From: JABMRP01 sp964444795
GTDB taxonomy: Bacteria > Planctomycetota > Planctomycetia > Pirellulales > Thermoguttaceae
Direction of reading: 5' to 3'
DNA: 64,000 nucleotides
Assembly: GCA_964444795.1 (NCBI GenBank)
Contig: CAYUIQ010000003.1
Coordinates: forward strand, 1 to 64,000
Position numbers and translations under genes: made by a program. The notes beneath the pieces are model-generated. The model saw only the letters and a list, made by a program, of their open reading frames with translations, had not been told where the DNA came from and did no database searches. Every line of letters begins with the position of its first letter. Position 1 is the stretch's first letter. Positions 47,257 through 56,301 of the stretch are shown here, one piece after another.

Positions 47257-48507
47257 ATGATTGGCACGAACATCGTAGCGAAGGACAATGTCGGCCCGAT
47301 TCTTGATTCGGCGATGGACGCCGGCGGCGGGATCCTCCGTTTGGCGCCCGCTTGGGTGCCCCGTAGTTTTCTCCACCCGGGCAAGCGAATCAAACTGGCA
47401 CCGACCGACTGGTACGCCCTGGGCGCCAATCGCGGCGGCATCGACGAGCGTTGGTTTGCCAGCACGACCGAAGCGGCCAACGAAGGCCGGCAGCCGGACG
47501 AAGGGCTCAGCTACGTCACCTTCGAGGGAAAGAAATTCCTGCTGATCGATGCCGTGGCCGAGGGACAGGCACGCCTTGTGGGCAAGGAGATTTGGGATAA
47601 GTACCAGCGTTGGCCCGTCTACTCGAAGTTTTTCGACAACGCCGGCCCGATCCCGCATCACATGCACCAAACGCCCGAGTCGGCCGCGATGACCGGCCAG
47701 GAAGGCAAGCCCGAGTCGTATTACTTCCCTCCGCAACTCAACGCGGCGGAAAACCACTTCGACTACACGTTCATGGGCCTGGAGCCGGGAACCACCAAGG
47801 CCGACGTGAAGCGATGCCTGGAGAACTGGAGCCAGGGTGATAACGGCATCCTCGATCTGTCGAAGGCCTACCGCCTGAAGCGGGGCACCGGCTGGCTGAT
47901 TCCCGCCGGCGTGTTGCACGCCCCCGGTTCGCTCTGTACCTACGAGCCGCAGTGGGGAAGCGACGTCTTCGGCATGTTCCAATCACTGGTCGAGGGGCGC
48001 GAAGTGCCTTGGTCGCTGTTGGTCAAGGACGTGCCCGAGGACAAGCACCAGGATCTCGACTTCATCATCGGTCAACTCGATTGGGAACGGAACGTCGACC
48101 CGAACTTCAAGGACAGCAACTACCTGGAGCCGATCGCCGATCCGGATCGTTCCGGTGACGGATACACCGACCGCTGGATCGACTACGGCACGATCGACGG
48201 CAACCAGTGGTTCTCGGCCAAGGAACTGACCGTTGACCCCGGCGCGAAATGCACGTTGCAGGATCCGGGCGCCAGCGGTTGGATTACCGTGCAGGGCAGC
48301 GGCAAGATCGGTTCGATGAAGCTGCAAACCCCGGCGATGATCCACTTCGGCGAAGAGACCGAGGACGAAGTCTACATCACGGCCGAGGCCGCCGCCGCCG
48401 GCGTGGTCATCGAGAACACGGGCGCCGAGCCGCTGGTCGGTTTGCGATACTTCGGTCCCGATGTGCATGATAATCTGCCCGCGGTGGGTGATTTTAGGAA
48501 GAAATAG
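47257..48507 (+). CDS. Cupin-like sugar isomerase-type protein
   Basis: The 416-residue protein looks like a double-cupin protein related to type I phosphomannose isomerases: GPIPHHMHQTPESAAMTG near residue 130 supplies metal-binding His, and GTGWLIPAGVLHAPGSLCTYEP near 212 supplies another. A second cupin half follows after residue 300. It probably converts or binds a sugar phosphate. It has no signal peptide. ATG 47257 is preceded by AAGG. The MNT gene starts 25 bases after its stop. Confidence 0.65.
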   Translation: MIGTNIVAKDNVGPILDSAMDAGGGILRLAPAWVPRSFLHPGKRIKLAPTDWYALGANRGGIDERWFASTTEAANEGRQPDEGLSYVTFEGKKFLLIDAVAEGQARLVGKEIWDKYQRWPVYSKFFDNAGPIPHHMHQTPESAAMTGQEGKPESYYFPPQLNAAENHFDYTFMGLEPGTTKADVKRCLENWSQGDNGILDLSKAYRLKRGTGWLIPAGVLHAPGSLCTYEPQWGSDVFGMFQSLVEGREVPWSLLVKDVPEDKHQDLDFIIGQLDWERNVDPNFKDSNYLEPIADPDRSGDGYTDRWIDYGTIDGNQWFSAKELTVDPGAKCTLQDPGASGWITVQGSGKIGSMKLQTPAMIHFGEETEDEVYITAEAAAAGVVIENTGAEPLVGLRYFGPDVHDNLPAVGDFRKK

Positions 48508-48532
48508 TTCTGCACTACACCAGAAGCCGCTC

Positions 48533-48823
48533 ATGGACTTCCCGAGAGACGAGATCGCCGATTTCTGCCGCCGGCACCATATCCGGAAGCTGGCGCTTTT
48601 TGGGTCTGTCTTGCGCGACGATTTCCGCCCGGACAGCGATATCGACGTGCTCGTGGACTTCGAGCCAGGGTATGCGGTCGGTTTTGAGATCCTGGATATG
48701 GAGGAGGAACTCTCGCGGCTTTTCGGCGGACATAAGGTGGATATCGTGCAGGAGAAATACCTGAACCGTTGGTTGCGGGGGCGCGTGCTGGCCAGCGCTG
48801 AGGTGCAATATGCAGAAGGATGA
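48533..48823 (+). CDS. mntA: MNT-type nucleotidyltransferase antitoxin
   Basis: The 96-residue protein has the minimal nucleotidyltransferase motif GSX10DXD: G24-S25 and D36, D38 in GSVLRDDFRPDSDIDVL. MntA-type antitoxins silence HepT by adding AMP to a Tyr. ATG 48533 opens the protein. It overlaps the HepT gene by 14 bases. Confidence 0.88.
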   Translation: MDFPRDEIADFCRRHHIRKLALFGSVLRDDFRPDSDIDVLVDFEPGYAVGFEILDMEEELSRLFGGHKVDIVQEKYLNRWLRGRVLASAEVQYAEG

Positions 48824-49178
48824 TCTCGTATATATTGGCCACATGGTCGATACGGCTCGGGCAGTCGTCCGCCGGGTTGTGGCCGGGTCGCGCGCCGAGT
48901 TCGACGCCAACGAGGATCTCCGCTTGGCGCTCGCGCATCTCATCCAGATCTTCGGCGAGGCGGCCCGGCGGGTTTCGCCTGGGTTTCAGCAAGACCATCC
49001 GGGATTGCCGTGGAAGCAGATCATCGGCATGCGCCACAAGGTCGTCCATGACTATCTGCACGTGGACTACGACATCGTATGGGCTGTAGCGACCGTCGAC
49101 CTGCCCCCGCTCGTTGCAGAGTTGGAGAAGATTCTTCCATCCGATGTCAAAGACCCTAACCTATTTGAACAGGAGTGA
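48810..49178 (+). CDS. hepT: HepT-type HEPN toxin RNase
   Basis: The 122-residue protein has the HEPN catalytic motif with the target Tyr, RX4HXY: R75, H80 and Y82 in MRHKVVHDYLHVDYD. HepT cuts RNA unless AMPylated by MntA. The protein is all-helical in appearance, as expected. It overlaps mntA and ends 4 bases before the GHKL gene, whose ribosome site (AGGAG) lies in its last codons, so all three genes probably form one operon. Confidence 0.88.
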   Translation: MQKDDLVYIGHMVDTARAVVRRVVAGSRAEFDANEDLRLALAHLIQIFGEAARRVSPGFQQDHPGLPWKQIIGMRHKVVHDYLHVDYDIVWAVATVDLPPLVAELEKILPSDVKDPNLFEQE

Positions 49179-49182
49179 TCGC

Positions 49183-50835
49183 ATGGGCCTTCTTGATGAT
49201 GCGATTGGCCGGTCGAAGGAAGTCGACATTATCAGGAACGAGGTTGCAATCTTCAAGAACCTCATCAAGGAGCGTAAACACCCTCTCGACTTGGTACGGG
49301 AGCTCTTGTCGAATGCTGGATCTCGCGAGGTCGGAGCACGCCATATGGAAGTCAGCTATACAAAGGACAAGGAAGGCCATATCTTTGAAGTGTCGGACGA
49401 CGGCTGCGGCATGGACTTCCGAAACTCCCAAACACTTCCAGGCAGGCTGGATCGGTTTCTCGGTCTCGGATTTAGCGGAATTGGCGGCCAAGTGTCCGAT
49501 GAGTTTTCCTGGAAAGGGTTAGGCTCAAAGCTCGCATATCAGTCCCGCCGGATAGAGGTAGAGACGCGATTTGGCGATCATCCCCTCTATGAAGTGAGGA
49601 TTAACGAACCGTGGAGTTCGCTTGACCGGAATTTGATTCCCAAACCCCGGATCACCGAGCACCAGGACCCTGAACCCCGAACGTTCACACGGATAAAGGT
49701 AATTGGTCACCCGCCGCATCGGCAAGAAGAACCTTTTACGCTCAAAGAGATCTGTACATTCCTATCGCACCGAACTTTCGCGGGTTTCACGAAGGAGCGG
49801 AGGTGCATACCCGAGATAAGCGTATCGGTCTTGGGCCAGACTGAACGAATGGAGTTTGGCTTCCCCGAATTCCGCGGGATCGACTTTCCTGACGGATTGT
49901 TGCTCGACGGTGGCAAACGGACGCTCTTCGTCAACATTGTGCCGAGAAAAGGGAAGTCGTTGCCTCTTCGGCTGAGAGGTTTCTTGACTTGGGATGCTCG
50001 CCAGTTCAACCTCCACAAAGACAATTTGAACACTGGGTTGATTCTCTCGTCGCGCGGAATTCCGTACTTTCCTCTCGGCTTAGACGAATATGGAGCCAGC
50101 GGCATTTCGCACGCAAACCCAGGCGAGGAAAAGGTCTGTTTGGTTGTCGAAGCCGACGTAATTCACTCGGAAATGAACATCTCTCGAAGCGATCTCGTCG
50201 ATTCCGCGGAGACACTCGAATTCAAGAACGTCCTCATGAAGATGTTGAATGATCTCCAGGGGGCCGCGGAGTACCGCGAGTTTAGGCAGTTGCAGAAGCG
50301 CAGAAAGCAAGAATCGCGTGGCGAAACTCTTGCGGAGGAGAAAAGAAAGATCGAATCTGAAGATCAGAATTGGGTGGTATTGGAGGGGGTGGGATCATCG
50401 CCAAGAGTGCTAATGCGAGAGCCTCGGAATGAAAGCGAAGTCAATGCGATAGTGTGGAAACTTGAAGCCCTTGACGCTTTGCCATTTGCGAGGTTTCGCA
50501 CCCTCGGCTATCCCGGCGCGTCAGGCGGCCCCGACCTGTTCGTCAACTTCCAGGAGGATAAGGCGAGCGAGCCCGTAAGAGTTGCGGTATTTGAGGTTGA
50601 GAACAACTTCTACTCATACAAACAACACGGCCATCTCCCATCCCAGTTTCCTAAGGTGATTTGCTGGAACGCACCGACTAGTGGCAGGAAAGCTCGCTTG
50701 AACAAAACGTCGAAGAAATACAAGTTCACGGTTGTCGCTGATGAGTACCAAGTTCACGTTTACGTTATTAAGCTAATGGACGGAATCAGTGTGCTTTCCA
50801 CGCGCGAACTGCGTGACCGAGGGGTGGTAATCTGA
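49183..50835 (+). CDS. GHKL ATPase fused to a PD-(D/E)XK-like nuclease domain
   Basis: The 550-residue protein has a Bergerat-fold ATPase: N-box with E40 and N44 (RELLSNA), G1 box DDGCGMDF at 72-79, and G2 box KGLGSKLA at 111-118. A middle domain follows, then a helical stretch (QLQKRRKQESRGETLAEEKRK). The last 110 residues look nuclease-like: D451 in SGGPDLFVNF, E471 and E473 in VAVFEVENNF, then HGHLPSQFPKVICWN. The usual Lys is replaced by Glu. Base composition is visibly more AT-rich than the flanks. Linked tightly to MntA-HepT, it may be a defence effector; this is inference. Confidence 0.72.
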   Translation: MGLLDDAIGRSKEVDIIRNEVAIFKNLIKERKHPLDLVRELLSNAGSREVGARHMEVSYTKDKEGHIFEVSDDGCGMDFRNSQTLPGRLDRFLGLGFSGIGGQVSDEFSWKGLGSKLAYQSRRIEVETRFGDHPLYEVRINEPWSSLDRNLIPKPRITEHQDPEPRTFTRIKVIGHPPHRQEEPFTLKEICTFLSHRTFAGFTKERRCIPEISVSVLGQTERMEFGFPEFRGIDFPDGLLLDGGKRTLFVNIVPRKGKSLPLRLRGFLTWDARQFNLHKDNLNTGLILSSRGIPYFPLGLDEYGASGISHANPGEEKVCLVVEADVIHSEMNISRSDLVDSAETLEFKNVLMKMLNDLQGAAEYREFRQLQKRRKQESRGETLAEEKRKIESEDQNWVVLEGVGSSPRVLMREPRNESEVNAIVWKLEALDALPFARFRTLGYPGASGGPDLFVNFQEDKASEPVRVAVFEVENNFYSYKQHGHLPSQFPKVICWNAPTSGRKARLNKTSKKYKFTVVADEYQVHVYVIKLMDGISVLSTRELRDRGVVI

Positions 50836-50970
50836 GGGATCCAGTTGAGGGAGTCGAGAAGCCAATAGACAAACGAGCCAAAGGCAGGAGTATCTAGCCG
50901 AACGCACATGAATGCTACAGTTTATCTTTTCCACCAACCGCAGAACACCGCAGAGCCATAAGGACTACCC

Positions 50971-52026
50971 ATGAGCAACGAACACACCAACAACTACCCC
51001 AAGCTGCACAACGCGGCCTGGCCCGGGCTGGTGGGCAAGGGCGACGACGGCGAGCCGCCGATCGGGCTGGAGACCATGCTCGACATGACCGCCGCGGCCG
51101 AAGTCGACGGTACGAAGTTCGACGGCTTCGACATCTTCCTCTACCACCCCCACTTCGATATCGACGGCGGCGACGACGAGACCAAGCGGCTGGCCGAAAT
51201 GGCCCAGGCGCGCGGCCTCTCCGTCGGCACGGTCGTGGCACCCATTTACGAGGGCACCGGTGGTGGTTCGCCGATGACCGACGCCGCGGCGCGTAGCGGA
51301 TTTGTCGGCCAGGTGCGCAAAGCGTGCCGCGTGGCCCAACTGCTCCGCGAGATGGGCGTGCGACCCAACGGCGCCGTCCGGCTCGACACGGGCATCGACC
51401 CGGGCTCTTGGTCCGAAGACCCCGAGGGCAATTCGCAGCGGATCGTCGAGACCTTTCGCGAAGCATGCACCGTGGCCGAGGATCATGGCGAGAAGCTGGC
51501 CGCCGAAGGCGAGATCTGCTGGGGCGCCATGCACAGTTGGACCGAGATGATCAAGCTCCTCGAGGCGGTCGATCGCCCCAACACGCTCGGGTTCATGGCC
51601 GACATGTCGCATACGCTGTTGTACCTCTTGGGTTACAACGCCCCCGAAGCGCGGATCGTGCCCGAGGATTTTGACTGGAACGATCAGGCGACCTTCGACG
51701 CGGCCTACGTGAAACTGACCGACGCTTTGCGAGATTGGACGATCGACTTCCACGTTGCCCAAAACGACGGCACGGTCCACGGCTCCGGCTCCCACGACAA
51801 GACGGGCCGCCACTGTCAGGCGACCGACCCAAATGGAAAACTCGACATCCCCCGCCACGCCGGCTACTGGCTGCGCGACGGCGGCGGCAACGTCACCAAG
51901 CGCATCCGCCACCTCTGCTGGGACGGCTGCATGTTCCCCAACGACGTGATGATGAGCCCGGGGACCTGGAACGACATTCTCGCGGCGATGATCGCGGTGC
52001 GCGATGCGCATGGGTGGACCGAATAG
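50971..52026 (+). CDS. Xylose-isomerase-like TIM-barrel protein
   Basis: The 351-residue protein resembles sugar-phosphate isomerase/epimerases: EVDGTKFDGFDIFLYHPHFDIDGG near residue 45, GEKLAAEGEICWGAMHS near 175, GFMADMSHT near 209 and HVAQNDGTVHGSGSHDKTGRHCQ near 265. The His/Glu/Asp residues are the likely metal site. AAGGA lies before ATG 50971. It has the same family type as the gene at 57119 but is only distantly similar. The 135 bases before it show no feature. Confidence 0.78.
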   Translation: MSNEHTNNYPKLHNAAWPGLVGKGDDGEPPIGLETMLDMTAAAEVDGTKFDGFDIFLYHPHFDIDGGDDETKRLAEMAQARGLSVGTVVAPIYEGTGGGSPMTDAAARSGFVGQVRKACRVAQLLREMGVRPNGAVRLDTGIDPGSWSEDPEGNSQRIVETFREACTVAEDHGEKLAAEGEICWGAMHSWTEMIKLLEAVDRPNTLGFMADMSHTLLYLLGYNAPEARIVPEDFDWNDQATFDAAYVKLTDALRDWTIDFHVAQNDGTVHGSGSHDKTGRHCQATDPNGKLDIPRHAGYWLRDGGGNVTKRIRHLCWDGCMFPNDVMMSPGTWNDILAAMIAVRDAHGWTE

Positions 52027-52035
52027 GCGGAGAAA

Positions 52036-52534
52036 AGCGGAAAGTGGAAAGCGGAAAGCGGAGGACGGATAGGGGGCTGTTTCATGCGAATGGAGGGGTT
52101 GCGAGATCGTACGAAGCAGTTTGCTATTCGTGTCGTCCGTGTGTATGCGAGTTTGCCCGAGAGTACGGTTGCTCAGGTGATGGGTAAGTAAGTCCTGCGC
52201 TCGGGGACGAGTGTGGCCGCTAATTTCCGTGAGGCATCGCGAGCGAGGTCCGATGCAGAGTTTATCGCCAAGTTGGGCATTGTTGAACAAGAGTTGGATG
52301 AAACGGCGCTCTGGTTTGAACTACTCGTCGAATCAGACGTTCGTACAGGACAGCAAACTCGGCCCTCTGCAACAGGAGGCGAACGAGCTCCTTAAGATCA
52401 TCGTAGCATCCATCAAGAAAACCAAGACAAAGCGTCAATCCAAGTAATCCGGCGGAGAACCCGAAAGCCCAGCGGAGAACGCGGCCAGTACCTCAAACGT
52501 CTGCCCTCGCTTTCCGCTTTCCGCTTTCCGCTTT
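52036..52534. repeat. Inverted GCGGAAA repeat tracts
   Basis: A GCGGAAA-type heptamer repeats three times at 52036-52062, and its reverse complement (CGCTTTC)n lies at 52508-52534. The two tracts bracket the decayed four-helix-bundle gene and face each other as an inverted repeat with about 450 bases between. Confidence 0.7.
52084..52447 (+). pseudogene. Decayed four-helix-bundle (S23-type) gene
   Basis: From ATG 52084 the frame reads FAIRVVRVYASLPESTVAQVMGK, stops at TAA 52189-52191, then continues in the same frame with VLRSGTSVAANFREASRARSDAEF. This is the pattern of four-helix-bundle proteins, where a Gln normally stands before LRSG, so the stop looks like a single-base change. Near 52335 the similarity shifts to another frame, which continues SKLGPLQQEANELLKIIVASIKK to 52447. 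One nonsense and one frameshift make it non-functional as written. The gene has no clear partner. Confidence 0.72.
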
Positions 52535-52557
52535 GCCCCCTTCCCGGGACCACTGCC

Positions 52558-53676
52558 GTGCTAAAAAGCCTCGAAATCAAGAACTTCCGCACCTTCTCCC
52601 ACTTGGCCATCGAACGGCTCGGGCGGGTGAATTTGATCGTGGGGAAGAACGGCGTGGGAAAGACGACGCTGCTGGAGGCGTTGCGGCTGTATGGGGCTCT
52701 TTGGCCGCTGGACACGATCGAGTCGATTCTGCACAGCCGAAATGAACTGTTGGCGTCAGATGACGGCAAAGCACTCCTATTGCTCCATTCGCTGTTTCAC
52801 GGTCGGGCGGCCGATGCGGGTGACACATTCACAATCGGAGAGTGCGGGATACGGAAGAGTCTGCCTGATTTCTGCGGTACCGCTGGCGTTGTGGCGGAAC
52901 CGGACGGAGCGTTCAAGACGATGGCCAACATGTCCTATGTCCGGCCTCTCCAGCAGGCGCTGCAAATGAAAGTGGCCGGGCGGGAGTTCACGCTGGAAGC
53001 CGATCGGTCGGGGGGGTATGCGATACGTTCGGGAAGCCCCAAACCACCGGAATGGCTTCCCGAGCCACCCAGCCTTCCCGCGCTAGGTGTGGGAGAGAAT
53101 ACGCTGGCAAGCTGGTGGGACGCAATCTCCCTCACCGAGTCGGAACGGCATATCCTGGAAGCGATGCAGGTGATTGCACGTCTCGAAGGAGTCGCGTTTG
53201 TAGGTGATCCTCGAAATCGCACTTCGCGCATCGCAAGAGTTCGAGTTGCCAGTACCGACGAGCCGGTTCCGCTGGCCATCCTTGGGGACGGTGTGGTTAG
53301 GATGTTCCAGATTGCCGTTGCTATTGAATGCTCCACCAAGCACGCGGCAAGTGTCAGGGAGGCCGACCCGAAACTCACCAACATCTTCCCCCTGCTGTTG
53401 ATCGACGAAATCGAAAGCGGCGTCCACCACACACTGCACGCCGATCTCTGGCGGTTCATCCTTCAGACCGCTCGGCGCCTCGACGTGCAAGTCTTCGCCA
53501 CCACCCATTCCCAGGACTGTCTGCGAGGTTTCGCCGAAGCGGTCGCCGAGGACGAAGAGGCGGACGGGCAGGTGATTCGGTTGGAGCAACTGAAGGGCCA
53601 AGAAGCCACTCGGGCCGTTCTGTTTGACCGAACGGATCTGCCGATCGTGCTGCGCGACTCGATCGAGGTGCGTTGA
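52558..53676 (+). CDS. OLD/SMC-like AAA ATPase (defence-type)
   Basis: The 372-residue protein starts MLKSLEIKNFRTFSHL. Walker A is GKNGVGKT at residues 29-36, a signature-like LGDGVVRMFQIAVAI follows, then Walker B FPLLLIDEIESGVHH and the switch TTHSQDCLRGF. This is the AAA_15/AAA_21 group. GTG 52558 starts the protein. The next gene follows 2 bases after its stop, so the pair is coupled. It is not closely similar to the ATPase at 44360; the two pairs look independently acquired. Confidence 0.8.
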   Translation: MLKSLEIKNFRTFSHLAIERLGRVNLIVGKNGVGKTTLLEALRLYGALWPLDTIESILHSRNELLASDDGKALLLLHSLFHGRAADAGDTFTIGECGIRKSLPDFCGTAGVVAEPDGAFKTMANMSYVRPLQQALQMKVAGREFTLEADRSGGYAIRSGSPKPPEWLPEPPSLPALGVGENTLASWWDAISLTESERHILEAMQVIARLEGVAFVGDPRNRTSRIARVRVASTDEPVPLAILGDGVVRMFQIAVAIECSTKHAASVREADPKLTNIFPLLLIDEIESGVHHTLHADLWRFILQTARRLDVQVFATTHSQDCLRGFAEAVAEDEEADGQVIRLEQLKGQEATRAVLFDRTDLPIVLRDSIEVR

Positions 53677-53678
53677 CC

Positions 53679-54338
53679 ATGGGCAAACGGATTCTGCTGG
53701 TGGAAGGGAACGACGATCTGCATGTGATGATGAACCTCTTTGAAGTGCGTCGGATTCCCGATGCATTCCGTGTCAAATTGCCTGACCCGGACGAAAAGGA
53801 TAACCGGAAGGGTGGTGTGGAGAAACTGCTGGATTCACTGCCCCGATGGTTGCGATCTGCTGACTTGGAACAATTGGGCGTGGTTGTCGATGCGGACGAC
53901 GATCCGGCGGCACGATGGCAAAGCCTCCGGGATCGGTTGGTAAGAGCCGGTGTCGACAATGTTCCCCAGACATGTTCCGAAGGCGGAACGATTGTCGAGT
54001 TGCTTCTTCCGCCCGAGCCGCGAAAACTGATCCGCTTCGGTGCCTGGATCATGCCGAACAATCGATCCAAAGGGATGTTGGAGGATTTCGTTGCCGGTTT
54101 GATTCATGACGACGACATGCTGCCCATCGTTGACAGTTTCCTCAGTTCCATCCCCGAAGAGAAACGGCGATTCAAGGAGGTGCATCGAACCAAGGCCCGC
54201 ATCCATACCTGGCTCGCCGTCGGCGAACGACCCGGCCGACCGATGGGCCAAGCCATCAAGGCCGATTCGCGATTGAATGCAAACCACCGGACCGTCGAGC
54301 CGTTCCTCGCATGGATAAGACGTGTCCTGATCGAGTGA
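53679..54338 (+). CDS. DUF3226/TOPRIM-like partner
   Basis: The 219-residue protein resembles DUF3226, a TOPRIM-type family: E9 in ILLVEGNDD and D71, D73 in GVVVDADDDPAARW. TOPRIM plus ATPase pairs serve in phage defence (for example PARIS uses a different TOPRIM family, DUF4435). The C-terminal part carries DDMLPIVDSFLSSIPEEKRRFKEVHRTKARIHTWLA, common in this family. ATG 53679 starts it. Confidence 0.72.
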   Translation: MGKRILLVEGNDDLHVMMNLFEVRRIPDAFRVKLPDPDEKDNRKGGVEKLLDSLPRWLRSADLEQLGVVVDADDDPAARWQSLRDRLVRAGVDNVPQTCSEGGTIVELLLPPEPRKLIRFGAWIMPNNRSKGMLEDFVAGLIHDDDMLPIVDSFLSSIPEEKRRFKEVHRTKARIHTWLAVGERPGRPMGQAIKADSRLNANHRTVEPFLAWIRRVLIE

Positions 54339-54426
54339 AAGAGTGCCGTCAGTTTCCGCACGACGTGCGGATTTCCATACTTCCACACAAACCTGTTTCT
54401 GAAATGACCAACTCGAGGGTAACACA

Positions 54427-55593
54427 ATGACCAAACCACTCAACGTCGCCGTACTCGGCTGTGGCTTCATGGGCCGGGCGCATTCCAATGCCTGGTCGCA
54501 AGTCAATCACTTCTTCCCCCGCGAGCACAAACCGGTGCTCAAGGTCTGTTACGGACGCGAGGAAGACAAGGACAAGCTCGTCGACTTCCAGGCCAAGTGG
54601 GGCTACGAGTCGATCGAAACCGACTGGCGCAAGTGTATCGAGCGCGACGATATCGATCTGGTCGATATCTGCGTGCCCAACCACATGCACAAGGAGTGTG
54701 TCTTGGCCGCGGCCGCGGCGGGCAAGATTATCGTCTGCGAAAAGCCGCTGGCGATGAGCGTCGCCGAGGCCGAGGAGATGGTCGCGGTGGTCGAGAAAGC
54801 GGGCGTGCCCAACATGGTCTCGTTCAACTATCGCCGCGTGCCAGCCATCGCCCTGATGAAGCAGATCATCGACGAAAAACGTGTCGGCCGCCCCTTCCAC
54901 TATCGGGCGACCTACAACCAGGACTACACCATCGGCAAGGACGTTCCCCAAGGCGGCATGGCCATGTGGCGGCTGGATAGCAAAGTGGCCGGCTCCGGCG
55001 TGACCGGCGACCTGCTGGCCCATTCGATCGACTCGGCCGAATGGCTCAACGGCCCGATCGCGCGCGTGGTGGCCCATTCCGAGACGTTCATCAAGGAGCG
55101 TCAGCACGCCGACACGGGCAAGGTCGAGAAGGTCGACATCGACGACGCCTGTATGTTCCTGGCCCTCTTCGAGAACGGCTCGATGGGCACCTTCGAGAGC
55201 ACGCGTTACGCTCGGGGGCGAAAGAACTATAGCAGCATGGAGATCAACGGCGAGAACGGCTCGGTCTTCTTCGACCTCGAAGACCCCCACTACCTCGACT
55301 TCTTCCGCTACGCCGATCCCGACACGGGCAAGAAGATCGAAGACCACCTGACCGGCTGGCAGAAGATCCACGTAACCAACTTCGAGCATCCCTACATGAA
55401 GAACTGGTGGGTGCCCGGCTGCACGATCGGCTACGAGCACACGTTCATCAACAGCTTCGCCGATTTCCTGGCCAGTCTCGAAGGCGGCGAAAAGTTCCAA
55501 CCCGACATGCGAACGGCGCTGCGCACGCAAGTTGTTTGCGAGGCCGTGCTGGATAGCGCGAAGAAGGGTCAGTGGGTGGATATTCCGTCGTAG
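54427..55593 (+). CDS. Cytoplasmic Gfo/Idh/MocA oxidoreductase
   Basis: The 388-residue protein has a Rossmann motif VAVLGCGFMGRAH at residues 7-19. The EKP motif is in IVCEKPLAMS near 104, and GDLLAHSIDSAEWL near 198 forms the active-site helix with His. It lacks a Tat signal, unlike the two other family members in the window, so it works inside the cell on a sugar or inositol derivative. It may belong with the epimerase and sulfatase genes further on, but a terminator follows directly. Confidence 0.9.
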   Translation: MTKPLNVAVLGCGFMGRAHSNAWSQVNHFFPREHKPVLKVCYGREEDKDKLVDFQAKWGYESIETDWRKCIERDDIDLVDICVPNHMHKECVLAAAAAGKIIVCEKPLAMSVAEAEEMVAVVEKAGVPNMVSFNYRRVPAIALMKQIIDEKRVGRPFHYRATYNQDYTIGKDVPQGGMAMWRLDSKVAGSGVTGDLLAHSIDSAEWLNGPIARVVAHSETFIKERQHADTGKVEKVDIDDACMFLALFENGSMGTFESTRYARGRKNYSSMEINGENGSVFFDLEDPHYLDFFRYADPDTGKKIEDHLTGWQKIHVTNFEHPYMKNWWVPGCTIGYEHTFINSFADFLASLEGGEKFQPDMRTALRTQVVCEAVLDSAKKGQWVDIPS

Positions 55594-55624
55594 GCGTGCG
55601 AGCAGATCTCGCAATGCACTATGG

Positions 55625-55668
55625 GGACCGTCTCGTTTGCACCGTTACGGAAGCGAGACGGTCCTTTT
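55625..55668 (+). terminator. Rho-independent terminator
   Basis: GGACCGTCTCG (55625-55635) pairs perfectly with CGAGACGGTCC (55654-55664), with further wobble pairing inward, and TTTT follows. It lies 32 bases after the oxidoreductase stop. Confidence 0.8.
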
Positions 55669-55742
55669 CCGCTACCTTCTTGCGGCCGTTTCGGTATAAT
55701 GAGGGAAAGGGGTTCATCGTCACCCGATTTGTGAGTCTTCGC

Positions 55743-56294
55743 ATGACCACAACTGAAAAACTTGCCACCGCCGAGGAACTCGCCCGCGTGCAGGGTCGAG
55801 CGGCTGGGATACAGTTCGAACTGATCCGGGGGGAGTTGATCAAAATGACACCGGCAGGGGGACGTCATGGGAAGACCGCTTTGACCGTCGGGGCGATGCT
55901 TCTGGCTTGTGTCAACAAGCAGAATCTGGGCCATGTGGCCGCCAACGACACGGGCGTTTTCACCGAGCGAAATCCGGATACCGTGTTGGGGCCCGACGTC
56001 GTCTTCTGGAATCGCCAGCGGCTACCGGAAATGCCCGAGGGTTTTGTCGAGGTGTCGCCCGATCTGGTTGTCGAGGTCGTTTCGCCCAACGACGGGCAGT
56101 CGTACGTTCAGCGGAAGGTTTTGCACTATCTGGACCACGGCGTTCCGCTGGTGTGGGTCGTCGACCCCAAGACACGCACGACGACCGTCTACCGGTCTCG
56201 CCAGGACGTCTGTATCCTCGAAGCCGACGACGAGATCACCGGCGCCGACATCCTGCCGGGCTTTTCCTGCCGTGTGGGCGAGTTCTTCGATTAG
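55743..56294 (+). CDS. Uma2-family endonuclease
   Basis: The 183-residue protein matches Uma2 (DUF820), PD-(D/E)XK-type proteins common in cyanobacteria and planctomycetes. D85 lies in GPDVVFWN, E111 in PDLVVEVVSPND and K125 in VQRKVLHYL; VVWVVDPKTRTTTVYRS follows. The biological role is unknown; a DNA-cutting role is assumed from the fold. A TATAAT at 55695-55700 could be its -10 box. It ends 7 bases before the next gene. Confidence 0.85.
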   Translation: MTTTEKLATAEELARVQGRAAGIQFELIRGELIKMTPAGGRHGKTALTVGAMLLACVNKQNLGHVAANDTGVFTERNPDTVLGPDVVFWNRQRLPEMPEGFVEVSPDLVVEVVSPNDGQSYVQRKVLHYLDHGVPLVWVVDPKTRTTTVYRSRQDVCILEADDEITGADILPGFSCRVGEFFD

Positions 56295-56301
56295 AGTCCT
56301 C

